Shown one piece after another: positions 50,790 through 59,994 of a stretch of 64,000 bases of DNA. Every line of letters begins with the position of its first letter. Within the stretch, counting starts at the first letter, position 1. The notes under the pieces were generated by a model that did no database searches, was not told the origin of the DNA, and was given only the letters and a program-made list of their open reading frames with translations. A program made the position numbers and the translations under genes. Source of the stretch: JACCTU01 sp963700495 (GTDB taxonomy: Bacteria > Actinomycetota > Thermoleophilia > Gaiellales > Gaiellaceae); contig CAVOXT010000004.1 in the NCBI GenBank assembly GCA_963700495.1, forward strand, positions 1 to 64,000. Reading direction: 5' to 3'.

Positions 50790-52293
50790 AGGCGGGGGCG
50801 GCTGCGCCGTGCTTCTCGCGCAGGTACCGGAGATACGGCTCGGGGTCGATGCGCGCGCCGACCGCGCGCTCGAGCGTCTCCTGCGGAAGGAACTTGCGGC
50901 CGTGGCGGTGGATGTTCTCGCCGAGCCACTCGCGGAGCGGTGCAAACTCGCCGCGCTCGATCCTTTCGTCGAGGTCGGGGATGTCGTCCTTGATCTTCTC
51001 CCAGATCTGCACGCTCATCACGTTGCCGAGCGAGTAGGTCGGGAAGTAGCCGATCGTCCCCGTGCCCCAGTGCATGTCCTGGAGCACGCCGTGGGCGTCG
51101 TCGGGCACCTCCACGCCGAGGTAGTCGAACATGCGCCGGTTCCACTCCTCGGGCAGGCGGTGAAGGTCGATGTTCCCCGCGAGCAGATCCTGCTCGAGCT
51201 CGAAGCGGAGGATGACGTGCATGTTGTAGGTCACCTCGTCGGCTGCGATGCGGATCAGCGACGGGTGCACGCGGTTGACCGCGCGGAAGAAGGTTTCCTC
51301 GTCGACATCGGCCAGCTGCGAGGGGAAGCGCGCCTGGAGCAGCGGATAGAAGTAGCGCCAGAACGGCCTGCTGCGGCCGACGAGGTTCTCCCACATGCGG
51401 CTCTGCGATTCGTGCAGCCCGAGCGAGACGCCGGAGCCGAGCGGCGTCCGGTCGAGCTCGGCCGCGACCTGGTGCTCGTAGAGCCCGTGCCCGTACTCGT
51501 GCATCGTCGCGAAGAACGACTCGAGCCCGGTCGACATGTACTTCGTCGTGATCCGGATGTCGTCGACGCCGCCGCCGCTTGCGAAGGGGTGCACGGTCGG
51601 ATCGAGCCGCCACGCGCCCTCGCGGAGGCCGAACAGCTCGACGATCTCGTTTGAGAGCGCAACCTGTTCGTCCTTCGGAAACTCGCGGTCGAGCGTGCCG
51701 TCGTCCTCGCCGTAGAGCTCCGCTGCCTCGGTCACGATCGGGGCGAGTTCCTCCTTCAGCCGGTCGAACACGGCGCGGACCTCGGCCGCGGTCATTCCGC
51801 GCTCGTAGTCGTCCAGCAGGACGTCGTACGGCTCGCCGGCCTCTGGGAAGAGCTCGACATAGCGCCGTCGCAGCTCGAGGTGGGTCTCCAGATACGGGCG
51901 GAACGACTCGAAGTCGTTCGCCGGCTTCGCTTTCCGCCACGCGATGAAGCCCTCGGTGGCCGCCCTCACCATCTCTGTGCGGAGCTCCGGAGGGACGCGC
52001 ACCGCTTTCTCGTAGTCCTTCCGCGCGACCCGGATGAGCGACGCGTCGTCGGAGTCCGGGTCGAGAGAGTCCTCGTACGAGCGCAGCTCCTCGAGCAGGC
52101 GCCCGGTGTCCGCCGAGGCGAACAGGTCATAGCCGATCCGGTCGATCGTCGCCTGCTGCTCGCCGCGGACCCGTGCCCCGGCCGGAGGCATCATCACCTG
52201 CATGTCCCAGGCGAGAACGCGTCGGACACGGTTCAGGTCGGTGACCTGCTGGAGTCGTTTCTTCAGCTCGGCGAAAGCCTGAGGCGCGGCCAC
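50788..52293 (-). CDS. Metallocarboxypeptidase, M32 (Taq) family
   Basis: 501 residues, full length. Zinc motif FFATMHEYGHGLYEHQV (HExxH), preceded by the HPF and DxRIT signatures (DPTVHPFASGGGVDDIRITT). GVSLGLHESQSRMWENLVGR (HESQ) follows, then IRIAADEVTYNMHVILRFEL and GYFPTYSLGNVMSVQIW. Removes C-terminal residues from peptides in the cytoplasm. Its stop codon opens the right arm of the inverted repeat. Confidence 0.94.
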   Translation of the reverse strand: MAAPQAFAELKKRLQQVTDLNRVRRVLAWDMQVMMPPAGARVRGEQQATIDRIGYDLFASADTGRLLEELRSYEDSLDPDSDDASLIRVARKDYEKAVRVPPELRTEMVRAATEGFIAWRKAKPANDFESFRPYLETHLELRRRYVELFPEAGEPYDVLLDDYERGMTAAEVRAVFDRLKEELAPIVTEAAELYGEDDGTLDREFPKDEQVALSNEIVELFGLREGAWRLDPTVHPFASGGGVDDIRITTKYMSTGLESFFATMHEYGHGLYEHQVAAELDRTPLGSGVSLGLHESQSRMWENLVGRSRPFWRYFYPLLQARFPSQLADVDEETFFRAVNRVHPSLIRIAADEVTYNMHVILRFELEQDLLAGNIDLHRLPEEWNRRMFDYLGVEVPDDAHGVLQDMHWGTGTIGYFPTYSLGNVMSVQIWEKIKDDIPDLDERIERGEFAPLREWLGENIHRHGRKFLPQETLERAVGARIDPEPYLRYLREKHGAAAPA

Positions 52294-52358
52294 GGGAGCC
52301 GTAGCCTATCGACCATAGGCAACGCGTTGCCCCGTGAGACGTACAATCCGCCTCGGTC

Positions 52359-52730
52359 GTGGGGAACGGAGTGGAGCACGAGGGACTGCGCGAGCCTCCC
52401 GTTGCAGGAGTCGAGCGCAGCGGCGAGGCGGTCGTCGTCCGCCTGTCGGGCGAGCTCGACCTCTACAACGCGCACGAGGTCCGCAAGGCGCTGCTCGCGG
52501 AATGTGCGCTCGACCCCGAGCGGGTCGTAGTCGATCTCTCGCAGGTGAGGTTCATCGACTCGACGGCGCTGGGCGTGCTGATCGAGGCTCGGACGAAGCT
52601 GACGAACCGTCGGGCCTTCCTGCTGGCCGCCGCGGCGGTCGAGACACGCCGGGCGCTCGAGACCTCCGGGCTCGACCGGCATTTCGGCCTGTACGAGACG
52701 ATCGACGACGCGCTGCAGGCGAAGCTCTAG
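52359..52730 (+). CDS. STAS-domain anti-sigma-factor antagonist
   Basis: 123 residues from GTG 52359 (GTG 52371 possible). SpoIIAA-like: GEAVVVRLSGELDLYNAHEV, then VVVDLSQVRFIDSTALGVLI with the phosphorylatable Ser in DST, and ALETSGLDRHFGLYETIDDA. It would free a sigma factor by binding its anti-sigma kinase. No partner kinase is adjacent. Its end overlaps the convergent membrane protein gene by 4 bases. Confidence 0.9.
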   Translation: MGNGVEHEGLREPPVAGVERSGEAVVVRLSGELDLYNAHEVRKALLAECALDPERVVVDLSQVRFIDSTALGVLIEARTKLTNRRAFLLAAAAVETRRALETSGLDRHFGLYETIDDALQAKL

Positions 52731-53284
52731 TTCTGGCTGCGCCGCGTGGCCGTCGCGGCAAGCCGCGCGACGACCGCGAACGCGCACGCGGCCGCGAGGA
52801 GGCCGAGCGCGAGGTCGGGCAGGCGGCCGCCGCCGGCTCCGGCCGCGCCGAGCAGCAGGGATCCGACCCCGACCGCGGCGGCGACGAGCCCGGCCGAGAA
52901 CGGCCAGGAGCGGCGTGCGGGAGGCTCGATCGACGTGTACGCAAGCTCGCCCACCGCGAGGAACGCGCCCGCCACGAGCGGCGCCCACGGGTCGAGCTCC
53001 CCGGTGTCGAGCAGCGACACGATGTAGCCGGCCAGCGCGAGTGAGAGCGCCAGCTGGAGCAGCGGGGCCCAGCGGCCCGCGAGCCCCACCGAGAGCGCCA
53101 GCAGCGCAAGGCCGCCGACGATCGCAACCGGCGAGTGAAGTTCGTCGGCTGTGAGGGCCCCGTGCGCGACCACGGCGGCGAGCACCGCGAACGCGCCGAG
53201 AGCGGTCAGCGCGCGCTTCGCGCGTAGCGTCTGAATGCCTTCACCTCCTCGAGTGCTCCCGCGAGCGACGACTCGGCGGACCAC
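52727..53284 (-). CDS. Multi-helix membrane protein at the end of the second MoxR operon
   Basis: 185 residues from the only standard start (GTG 53284), but the first 26 residues overlap the DUF58 gene and look unlike protein. The true start may be a rare codon near 53210, just at the DUF58 stop. Six or so hydrophobic segments, e.g. ALGAFAVLAAVVAHGALTAD, AIVGGLALLALSVGLAGRWA and LALGLLAAACAFAVVARLA. No known domain. Confidence 0.62.
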   Translation of the reverse strand: MVRRVVARGSTRGGEGIQTLRAKRALTALGAFAVLAAVVAHGALTADELHSPVAIVGGLALLALSVGLAGRWAPLLQLALSLALAGYIVSLLDTGELDPWAPLVAGAFLAVGELAYTSIEPPARRSWPFSAGLVAAAVGVGSLLLGAAGAGGGRLPDLALGLLAAACAFAVVARLAATATRRSQN

Positions 53285-54456
53285 ACCGCAACGGGCACGC
53301 CGGCGCGCTCGTAGAGCGTGCGCTGAGCCTCGCGCTTGAGACTCCAGAGCCGGTGCGCGAGGCGGTCGGCCTCCCTCGGCCCCGGCGGGACGTACTCGAG
53401 CGGCGAGACCTCGATCACGGCGAGGTCGAACCCGCGCGCGCGGAGGTCGAGCAGCGCCGCGGTCGTCCGCTCGTCGAGCAGCGGCGAGATTGCGAGCACG
53501 AGCGCGTACGGCGGCAGCGTGCGCCGCGGCACGATGTCGAGGTTCCGCCAGGCGTAGTTCAGGACGACCTGGCTGTCGAGCGCCGCGTCGACGACGCGGT
53601 AGAGCTGCACGAGCCCGGTCGCAGGGAGAAGCCAGTTCAGCGTGCCGCCGAAGCTGACGAGACCGACGCGGTCCTTCTCGCGCAGGTAGCGGGCGGAGAG
53701 CGCCGCGGTGGCGCGCACGGTCTGGTCGAGCGTCGACGACGCACCGCGCCGCGCCTCGGCGAACGAGTCGAGGAAGAGGATCACGTCCGAGTTTCGTTCC
53801 GGGTGGTACTCGTTGACCCAGAGCTCGCCGCGCCGCGCGCTCGCGCGCCAGTTGACGCGGCGCACGAGGTCACCCGCGACGAACGGGCGGAGGTCGGCGA
53901 ACTCGATCCCGTCGCCCTTCTCGCGCGCGACCTGGTTGCCCGAGAACACCTGCGTGCGAAGCGGCCGCGCGATCGACCTCAGATAGTCGGCCTGCGGATA
54001 CACCTTGAGCGGCGTCCGGCCGTCGAGGCACGTCTCCCACCGGACCACGCGGAAGCGGTCGTAAGCCCGCACATACACGAGACCGGGCATGTACGCGCCC
54101 CACCGCACCGCACGAACGCGGAGCGTCACGACCTCGTCTCTGTCGACGGCGAAGGGGTTGGTTCCGTCGACGAGCTCGAGCTCATCCGGGAGCTGGAGGT
54201 AGAGCTCGACAGGCGCCGTTGCGCGAACGTCGAGCTCGAGCTCGACCTCCTCCCCCTCGAGCGCGCGCACGCGGTCCGGGCGGACGGTGACGCCGACATC
54301 GGGTCGCCGCTCGGCGAGCAGCCCGAGCGCGACGACGAGCGCGAACGGTGCGCCGATCGCGGTCAGCTCGGGCAGGCGCAGCGCGAGCCCGAGGAGCAGC
54401 GCGAGTGCGGCGAAGCCGGTGTACCCGGCGAGCTTCGCCGTCGCGGCTCTGGTCAC
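53206..54456 (-). CDS. DUF58 protein of the second MoxR operon, membrane-anchored
   Basis: 416 residues from GTG 54456 overlapping the moxR stop. Two N-terminal helices (LAGYTGFAALALLLGLALRL), a beta domain, then DUF58 proper: RTQVFSGNQVAREKGDGIEF and FVAGDLVRRVNWRASARRGE, with the VWA-like VILFLDSFAEARR. Unlike the soluble DUF58 at 24.2-25.2 kb, this one is longer and membrane-bound. Confidence 0.86.
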   Translation of the reverse strand: MTRAATAKLAGYTGFAALALLLGLALRLPELTAIGAPFALVVALGLLAERRPDVGVTVRPDRVRALEGEEVELELDVRATAPVELYLQLPDELELVDGTNPFAVDRDEVVTLRVRAVRWGAYMPGLVYVRAYDRFRVVRWETCLDGRTPLKVYPQADYLRSIARPLRTQVFSGNQVAREKGDGIEFADLRPFVAGDLVRRVNWRASARRGELWVNEYHPERNSDVILFLDSFAEARRGASSTLDQTVRATAALSARYLREKDRVGLVSFGGTLNWLLPATGLVQLYRVVDAALDSQVVLNYAWRNLDIVPRRTLPPYALVLAISPLLDERTTAALLDLRARGFDLAVIEVSPLEYVPPGPREADRLAHRLWSLKREAQRTLYERAGVPVAVWSAESSLAGALEEVKAFRRYARSAR

Positions 54457-55427
54457 GTCTTCGCGGCGTCTTCGGGCGCGGGCGTGGGGACCGTCTCGAG
54501 CGCCTGCTCGATGACGTCCTCGGGACGCACGCGCCGCACCCAGAGTTCCGGGCGGAGCATCAGCCTGTGCGCGAGCGCCGGCACAGCGACGCCCTTCACG
54601 TCCTCGGGCGTGACGAAATCGCGTCCGAACAGCGCGGCCCGGCAGCGGGAGAGCTTCAGCAGCGCGAGCGAGCCGCGGGGGCTCGCGCCGACCTCGACCT
54701 GCCCGCTTGCCCGCGTCGCCGCGACGAGGTCGACGATGTAGTAGCCGATCGATTCGGAGACGTAGACCTGCTCGATCGCCCGCTGCATCGAGAGCAGCGT
54801 CTCGCGGTCGACGACGCGCTCGAGGTGGACCTCGTCCTCCGCCCGTTCGATCCGCCGCTCGAGCAGCTGCCACTCGTGCTCGCGCTCCGGGTACCCGACG
54901 CCGATGCGCACGAGGAAGCGGTCCAGCTGCGCCTCGGGCAGCGGATAGGTGCCCTCGTACTCGATCGGGTTCTGCGTCGCGATCACGAGGAACGGCGGGT
55001 CGAGCGGGTGCGTCGTCCCTTCGATCGTGACCTGCCGCTCCTGCATCGCCTCGAGCAGGGCGGCCTGGGTCTTCGGCGGAGCACGGTTGATCTCGTCGCC
55101 GAGCAGGATGTTCGCGAAGATCGGACCCGGCCGGAACTCGAAGTCGCCGGCGCGCTGGTCGTACACCGCCGACCCGGTCACGTCCGACGGCATCAGGTCG
55201 GGCGTGAACTGGATACGCTGGAAGCGCATGTCGCACACCTGCGCGAACGAGCGTGCGATCAGCGTCTTCGCGAGCCCGGGATAGTCCTCGAGCAGCACGT
55301 GTCCGTCGGCGAGGAACGCGAGCAGGCACGTCTCGAGCGGGCCGCGCTTGCCGACGACGGCCTTCTCCACTTCGTCGAGGATCCGCTCGGACTGCTCGCC
55401 GACCTGTTCGACAGTGAGCTCGGTCAC
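54453..55427 (-). CDS. moxR: MoxR-family AAA+ ATPase (second copy)
   Basis: 324 residues. Walker A DYPGLAKTLIARS, FQRIQFTPDLMPSDVTGSAV, Walker B ILLGDEINRAPPKTQAALLE, IATQNPIEYEGTYPLPEAQL and ASPRGSLALLKLSRC. Overlaps the genes on both sides by 4 bases. A paralogue of the ATPase at 25.2-26.2 kb, with DUF58 and DUF4129 partners but no VWA genes nearby. Confidence 0.92.
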   Translation of the reverse strand: MTELTVEQVGEQSERILDEVEKAVVGKRGPLETCLLAFLADGHVLLEDYPGLAKTLIARSFAQVCDMRFQRIQFTPDLMPSDVTGSAVYDQRAGDFEFRPGPIFANILLGDEINRAPPKTQAALLEAMQERQVTIEGTTHPLDPPFLVIATQNPIEYEGTYPLPEAQLDRFLVRIGVGYPEREHEWQLLERRIERAEDEVHLERVVDRETLLSMQRAIEQVYVSESIGYYIVDLVAATRASGQVEVGASPRGSLALLKLSRCRAALFGRDFVTPEDVKGVAVPALAHRLMLRPELWVRRVRPEDVIEQALETVPTPAPEDAAKT

Positions 55428-55933
55428 GCCCGTATTCTCTCGATCTCGTCGATCAGGGCATCGATCTGCTTCAGCGAGGGGCCGGGTGCGCGCCGGTCGG
55501 CCGGCATCTCGCGACCCGGCCGGATGACGGCCCAGAGTTCGGGCGAGACGAGCGGCTCGGCGCGATCGAGCTGGACTCCGTCGCGGCGCCAGAGCGCGGC
55601 GTCGGCCGCCGCGACGAGCATCGGACGGAGCCTGACGTGGAAGTCGGTCGCGTTCTCGCTCGAGACGGCGACCTGGCGCTCGAGCCGAACGAGCTCTTCC
55701 GGGCGCCCGTGGGGCATCGGCCGGCGGCGCAGGGCGGCCACGAACGGCGACGGCGCCCGCTGGGCCGAGTACGCGGTCGCCGCCGTGAGCGTGGCAAGCG
55801 CGAGCCCTCCGACGACGAGGGCGTAGATCCTCAGCACGAGCTCGCGGTCGATCGGCACGACCAGGAGCACCAGGCCGACGGCGGCGGTGACGAACGCCGT
55901 CGTCGGCACCCAGCGCAGCAGCACCCGCTTCAC
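55424..55933 (-). CDS. Membrane protein of the second MoxR operon
   Basis: 169 residues from GTG 55933, coupled on both sides. Two N-terminal helices (TTAFVTAAVGLVLLVVPIDR; ALVVGGLALATLTAATAYSA) and a cytoplasmic helical tail (LVRLERQVAVSSENATDFHV; LKQIDALIDEIERIRA). Unassigned, but proteins of this layout are common beside MoxR/DUF4129. Confidence 0.72.
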   Translation of the reverse strand: MKRVLLRWVPTTAFVTAAVGLVLLVVPIDRELVLRIYALVVGGLALATLTAATAYSAQRAPSPFVAALRRRPMPHGRPEELVRLERQVAVSSENATDFHVRLRPMLVAAADAALWRRDGVQLDRAEPLVSPELWAVIRPGREMPADRRAPGPSLKQIDALIDEIERIRA

Positions 55934-56748
55934 GCGGCCGCCCTCAGGTCGTCGCGGACTGCCTCGAGAGACGCGACTGCTTCCGCCCGCATCGCCGCAT
56001 CGATCTCGTGGTTGCTGAAGCGCGCTCGCTCGAACAGCTCCGTGAGCGCATGCGCGGCCCCGGCGCGGACCTCCAGCTCGCGGAGCACGCGGGCGAGGTA
56101 CTCGAGCGGCGCCTCGTGCGGACGGCGGGCGTGCCCGTGCTCGCCGAGCACCGTCTCCATCCGGACGTACGCCTGGATCACCGCGCGGCGCGGATCGGGG
56201 TCGAACTCCAGCTCGGTCAGCGTCTGGCTCAGGACGTCCTCGAGCTCTCCGGCGACCGCATGGCCGAGCGCCGGAGGCGTGCGGCGACTGCGCTCGTAGG
56301 CGACGAACGCGGAAGCCGCGAGCAGGGCCACGACGGCGACCCACCACTGGAACTCGGGACCGGACGCAGGCTCGAATCCCTCGGGCGTCTCGGGTTTCGC
56401 AGACGTCTGGGCCGGGCTCACCTCCTCGGCCGCCGGTCGCCGCAGTCGTGAGTCGGGGTCCGCGTACGCGAAGTACGCGAACAGGACGACCATGGTCACC
56501 ACGAAGCCGACAAGCCCGGACCCGCGCGGCCGCTCCACCTTCCGGCCGGACGACGGGCCGGTGAAGGCCCAGACCGCGATCACGACGAGCGCCAGCACCA
56601 GCAGGATCGACAGCGTGAACGCGTAGTCGAGGAAGGCCCCCGGAACGTGGCGCTCCTCGACCCCTCCGCCCCACCCGTCGCCGCTGCTCCCCGCTGCGAC
56701 GAGCGCGAGCAGGCCGAGAAACGCAAGGCCGACGACTGCGGTGCGCAT
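55930..56748 (-). CDS. DUF4129-domain membrane protein
   Basis: 272 residues from ATG 56748; first gene of the second MoxR operon. A leader or first helix, two more helices (FTLSILLVLALVVIAVWAFT; GLVGFVVTMVVLFAYFAYAD) and a fourth at WWVAVVALLAASAFVAYERS. The C-terminal DUF4129 domain contains AVIQAYVRMETVLGEHGHAR, HEAPLEYLARVLRELEV and LTELFERARFSNHEIDAAMR. DUF4129 is often linked to transglutaminase-like or MoxR systems; function unknown. Confidence 0.85.
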   Translation of the reverse strand: MRTAVVGLAFLGLLALVAAGSSGDGWGGGVEERHVPGAFLDYAFTLSILLVLALVVIAVWAFTGPSSGRKVERPRGSGLVGFVVTMVVLFAYFAYADPDSRLRRPAAEEVSPAQTSAKPETPEGFEPASGPEFQWWVAVVALLAASAFVAYERSRRTPPALGHAVAGELEDVLSQTLTELEFDPDPRRAVIQAYVRMETVLGEHGHARRPHEAPLEYLARVLRELEVRAGAAHALTELFERARFSNHEIDAAMRAEAVASLEAVRDDLRAAA

Positions 56749-56809
56749 GCCACCTATCTAAGACGAACGAAGGGCCCGTTGAGCGGTGCCCCGATAACCT
56801 CGTCGCGGC

Positions 56810-58279
56810 GTGAGCATCCTCGAGTCGCTCAACACCGACGTGCTCGTCGTCTCGGCAGCGATGCTGCTCGCGCTCGCGACGTTCAAGGTCACCCAGTGGT
56901 TGCCGGTGCCCGCGCCGGCGCTGCTCCTGGTCGCCGCGGCCGTCGCGTCCGACATCTTCCCCGAACTCGGAGTCGGCATCGTGAACGTCGAGCGGATCGG
57001 CGTCGTCGCGCTGATCGTGATCCTGCTCGACGGCGGCATGCACGTCGGCTGGCGGCGCTTCCGGTCCTCGGCGTTCCCGATCGCGATGCTCGGGGTGGTC
57101 GGCACGTTCTTGACGGCGACGGTCGTCGCAGGTGCGGCGCACTACCTGCTGGACTTCAGCTGGATCACGTCCTGGCTCGTGGGAGCCGCGCTCGCGCCGA
57201 CCGATCCGGCGGTGATGTTCTCGGTGCTCGGCAACCGCGAGATCGGCGGCAGGAGCGGGACGATCCTCGAGGGGGAGTCGGGAGCGAACGACCCCGTCGG
57301 GATCGCGCTGATGATCGGGATGATCGAGTTCGCGACCTCCGACGGCGGATCGGTCGTCGGGATCGTCCAGGAGATCGTGGTCGAGATGGCGGTCGGCCTC
57401 GCGGTCGGACTCGTGGGCGGCCGGCTGCTCATTCCCCTGATGCAGCGGGTCTCGCTGCCGCGCGAGGGGCTCTACCCGATCCGCGTGCTCGTCGTCGGCG
57501 GAATCGTCTACGGCGTCGCCGCGGAGCTCCACGGCTCCGGCTTTCTGGCCGTCTTCATCGTCGGGCTCCTGATCGGCGACGTGCACGCGCCGTACAAGAC
57601 GGAGATCGAGCGCTTCCACACGGCGCTGGCGAGCCTCGCGGAGATCGCGGTGTTCGTCGCGCTCGGCCTGACGATCGCCGGGCCGAGCAGACTCTGGGAC
57701 GACATCCCGGCGGGCGTCGTGCTCGCGCTCGTGCTGGCCCTCGTCGCGCGGCCGATCGCGGTGGCGCTCCTCCTCGCACGCGTGCGGCTGCGCTTCAACG
57801 AGAAGGTCTTCATCGCCTGGGGCGGCCTGAAGGGCGCGGTGCCGATCCTCCTTGCCGCCTTCGCGCTCGTCGCCGACGTGGAGGACTCCCGGACGATCTA
57901 CAACATCGTCTTCGTGGTCGTCATGCTCTCTGTGGTCGTGCAGGGCTCGACGATCCCCTGGGTCGCGCGCCGGCTCGGCGTCCCGATGCGGATGGTCGAG
58001 CCGGAGCCCTGGGACGTCTCGATCCGGCTCCGCGAGCCGGAGAACGTCCAGCGTTTCGTCGTCGGCAACGGTTCGCGGGTCGTCGGGAGCGCGATCCGGG
58101 ACGTACCGCTCGGCGAGCGTGCCTGGATCTCGTTCGTCGTGCGGGACGGACAGGCGCGCCAGGCACGCGGCTCGCACGTCCTCCGCGTCGGCGACGAGAT
58201 CCACCTGCTCGGCGAGCCTGAGGACGAGCGCGTGCTACGGCGGCTGTTCGAGGGCCCGCCGCTTCCGGCCGAGCAGTGA
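56810..58279 (+). CDS. CPA1-type cation:proton antiporter with C-terminal RCK/TrkA-C-like domain
   Basis: 489 residues from GTG 56810. Twelve-or-so helices. Ion-site motifs are APTDPAVMFSVLGNREIGGR and EGESGANDPVGIALMIGMIE with the conserved ND, plus FIAWGGLKGAVPILLAAFAL. After the membrane part, about 85 residues form a TrkA-C-like domain (FVVGNGSRVVGSAIRDVPLG; GSHVLRVGDEIHLLGEPEDE), suggesting ligand gating. Exchanges Na+ or K+ for H+. Confidence 0.92.
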   Translation: MSILESLNTDVLVVSAAMLLALATFKVTQWLPVPAPALLLVAAAVASDIFPELGVGIVNVERIGVVALIVILLDGGMHVGWRRFRSSAFPIAMLGVVGTFLTATVVAGAAHYLLDFSWITSWLVGAALAPTDPAVMFSVLGNREIGGRSGTILEGESGANDPVGIALMIGMIEFATSDGGSVVGIVQEIVVEMAVGLAVGLVGGRLLIPLMQRVSLPREGLYPIRVLVVGGIVYGVAAELHGSGFLAVFIVGLLIGDVHAPYKTEIERFHTALASLAEIAVFVALGLTIAGPSRLWDDIPAGVVLALVLALVARPIAVALLLARVRLRFNEKVFIAWGGLKGAVPILLAAFALVADVEDSRTIYNIVFVVVMLSVVVQGSTIPWVARRLGVPMRMVEPEPWDVSIRLREPENVQRFVVGNGSRVVGSAIRDVPLGERAWISFVVRDGQARQARGSHVLRVGDEIHLLGEPEDERVLRRLFEGPPLPAEQ

Positions 58280-58285
58280 CGGCGA

Positions 58286-59215
58286 CTAGCCGGAGCGCGG
58301 GACGAACACGCTCACGCGTCCGGCCGGCGTCACGCGGACGACCCGGCGCGCCTCGAGCTGCGTGACGTAGGCGTTGCCGTTGTAGTCGACGACCACGCCG
58401 ACAGCGACACGGAGCGGTGCGAGCAACGTCGGCGTTCCGCCCTCGGGACCGATCCGGTAGAGACCGCGGCCCGCATCGGCGACGTAGACGGCGTCGCCCG
58501 GCGCGCCCACGAGGTCGACGGGCGCGCTGAAGCCGGCGGCGAAGGTCGAGATCTTCCCGGCGGCGTCCACGCGGCGGATGACGCCGTTGTGCGAGTCGGC
58601 GACCAGCAGCACGTCGTCTCTGCGCCAGATCACGTCGTGCGGATGGCCGAGCAGCGCCGCAGCAGCCGGCCCTCCGTCGCCTGCGTACCCGGTGCCGCCG
58701 TTCCCGGCGGCCGTGCCGATCGTGCCTGCTGGCTCGACGACGCGGATCCAGTTGTCGTACTCGGCGATCGCGATTCGCTCGTCGTGGTCGACGTCTATCC
58801 CTCCGGCGCCCGCCAGTTGTGCGCTCGTCGCAGGGCCACCGTCGCCGGAGTGTCCGCGAACGCCCGTGCCGGCGACGAGAACCTTGCGGCTCCCCTCGAG
58901 CCGGTAGACACGGTCGCCCGCCGAGACGTAGAGGTGTCCCGTGTCGTCGTACCCGAGCCCGACGATCGCCTCGGGGAAGCCGGACGCCACCACTCGGCGC
59001 GCGCGGGTTGCGAGGTTGACGCGGACGACACGGCGAAGCGCCCGGTCCCCGACGATCAGCGCCGCTCCGTCCGGGGCAAGCGTGAGCGGACCGGGCTCGC
59101 GAATCGCCAGCGGTTTGGGCTTGGGCTTCTTGCGAGTCGCGGCCGGCGTGTCCATGCACGCGCCGGCAACGCCGACCGCCGAGAGCACGAGCAGAACGAA
59201 AGCGAGTCTCCGCAC
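58286..59215 (-). CDS. Exported NHL/SMP-30-like beta-propeller protein
   Basis: 309 residues from a GTG. Leader MRRLAFVLLVLSAVGVAGAC contains a possible lipobox (VAGAC). Repeats of an NHL-type propeller follow: IVGLGYDDTGHLYVSAGDRV, GIDVDHDERIAIAEYDNWIR, HDVIWRRDDVLLVADSHNGV and DLVGAPGDAVYVADAGRGLY. Two copies of GHSGDGGPA/GYAGDGGPA separate blades. Likely surface-exposed binding scaffold; ligand unknown. Last gene behind the ECF sigma/anti-sigma pair. Confidence 0.83.
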   Translation of the reverse strand: MRRLAFVLLVLSAVGVAGACMDTPAATRKKPKPKPLAIREPGPLTLAPDGAALIVGDRALRRVVRVNLATRARRVVASGFPEAIVGLGYDDTGHLYVSAGDRVYRLEGSRKVLVAGTGVRGHSGDGGPATSAQLAGAGGIDVDHDERIAIAEYDNWIRVVEPAGTIGTAAGNGGTGYAGDGGPAAAALLGHPHDVIWRRDDVLLVADSHNGVIRRVDAAGKISTFAAGFSAPVDLVGAPGDAVYVADAGRGLYRIGPEGGTPTLLAPLRVAVGVVVDYNGNAYVTQLEARRVVRVTPAGRVSVFVPRSG

Positions 59216-59247
59216 GCGGCGCTGTTACACCGCACGACCCGGATCGG

Positions 59248-59994
59248 TCACGCCTGCTCGAGCGAGCGCGCGAGCTCGATCGCCTGCTCCTTCGTCACGT
59301 CCGCCTCGAGCCGGTAGATGACGTCACCCCGCCGCCACGCGAGCACGTTTCCGGCGAGGTAGCCCTCGGCGCCGTAGTGGTTCCCGTCACCGCCTGCGCC
59401 CGGCGCCTGGAAGAAGACCACGTGCTCCCCGCCGGAGATCCAGACCCCGGACGCCCCGTCGAAGGACACGAGCTCGGCGGTTCCCATGGGCCCGATCGAC
59501 TTGTAGAAGAAGTCGGGCCCGCCGACCTTCCACTGGCTGAAGACGAGCTCCGCGCGCCGGCTGTCGCCGCCGTAGATCGCGGTGACCATGTCGCCCGGCG
59601 GGTAGTCCAACCAGTAGACGTGATCCGGCTCGCCGAGGCCGCTCGGCAGACGTAGCGACTCCGAGAAGCTGTCGATCGCTTCCTGGAGCGGCAACTCGGC
59701 GCCGTAGTACGGCGTGCTCAGGTAGCCGACCTCGGGCAGCGAGAGACGCCGTTCGATCCTGATGCCGGGGATCCGGTCGAGCAGGTCGAGGACGCCGCTG
59801 CGGGCGCCGGGAGAAAGCGCGAGCATAGCGCCGGCGAGCACGGCGAGCAGCACCGCGAACGTGAGCGCGATCCGCCCCCGCGGACGCGGCCGCCGCTCGG
59901 GCAGCCGGGCGCGAGCGCGGCCGGCGAGGTCCGGCGTCTCCGGGAACGAGTAGTACGGTGCCGCCGCCTCGAGGCGGCGCTCGAGCTCATGCAT
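59248..59994 (-). CDS. Probable membrane anti-sigma factor (DUF4367-like)
   Basis: 248 residues; its ATG lies 8 bases inside the sigma factor gene. A short cytoplasmic part, one helix (IALTFAVLLAVLAGAMLALS) and an extracytoplasmic DUF4367-like domain: LPSGLGEPDHVYWLDYPPGD, VSFDGASGVWISGGEHVVFF and RRGDVIYRLEADVTKEQAIE. Coupling to the ECF gene supports an anti-sigma role. Confidence 0.75.
   Translation of the reverse strand: MHELERRLEAAAPYYSFPETPDLAGRARARLPERRPRPRGRIALTFAVLLAVLAGAMLALSPGARSGVLDLLDRIPGIRIERRLSLPEVGYLSTPYYGAELPLQEAIDSFSESLRLPSGLGEPDHVYWLDYPPGDMVTAIYGGDSRRAELVFSQWKVGGPDFFYKSIGPMGTAELVSFDGASGVWISGGEHVVFFQAPGAGGDGNHYGAEGYLAGNVLAWRRGDVIYRLEADVTKEQAIELARSLEQA

Noticed and set aside
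50276..50790. Insertion sequence between DUF4032 and M32
   Set aside because: No transposase and no target-site duplication are visible, and the arms abut stop codons; recorded as inverted repeats only.
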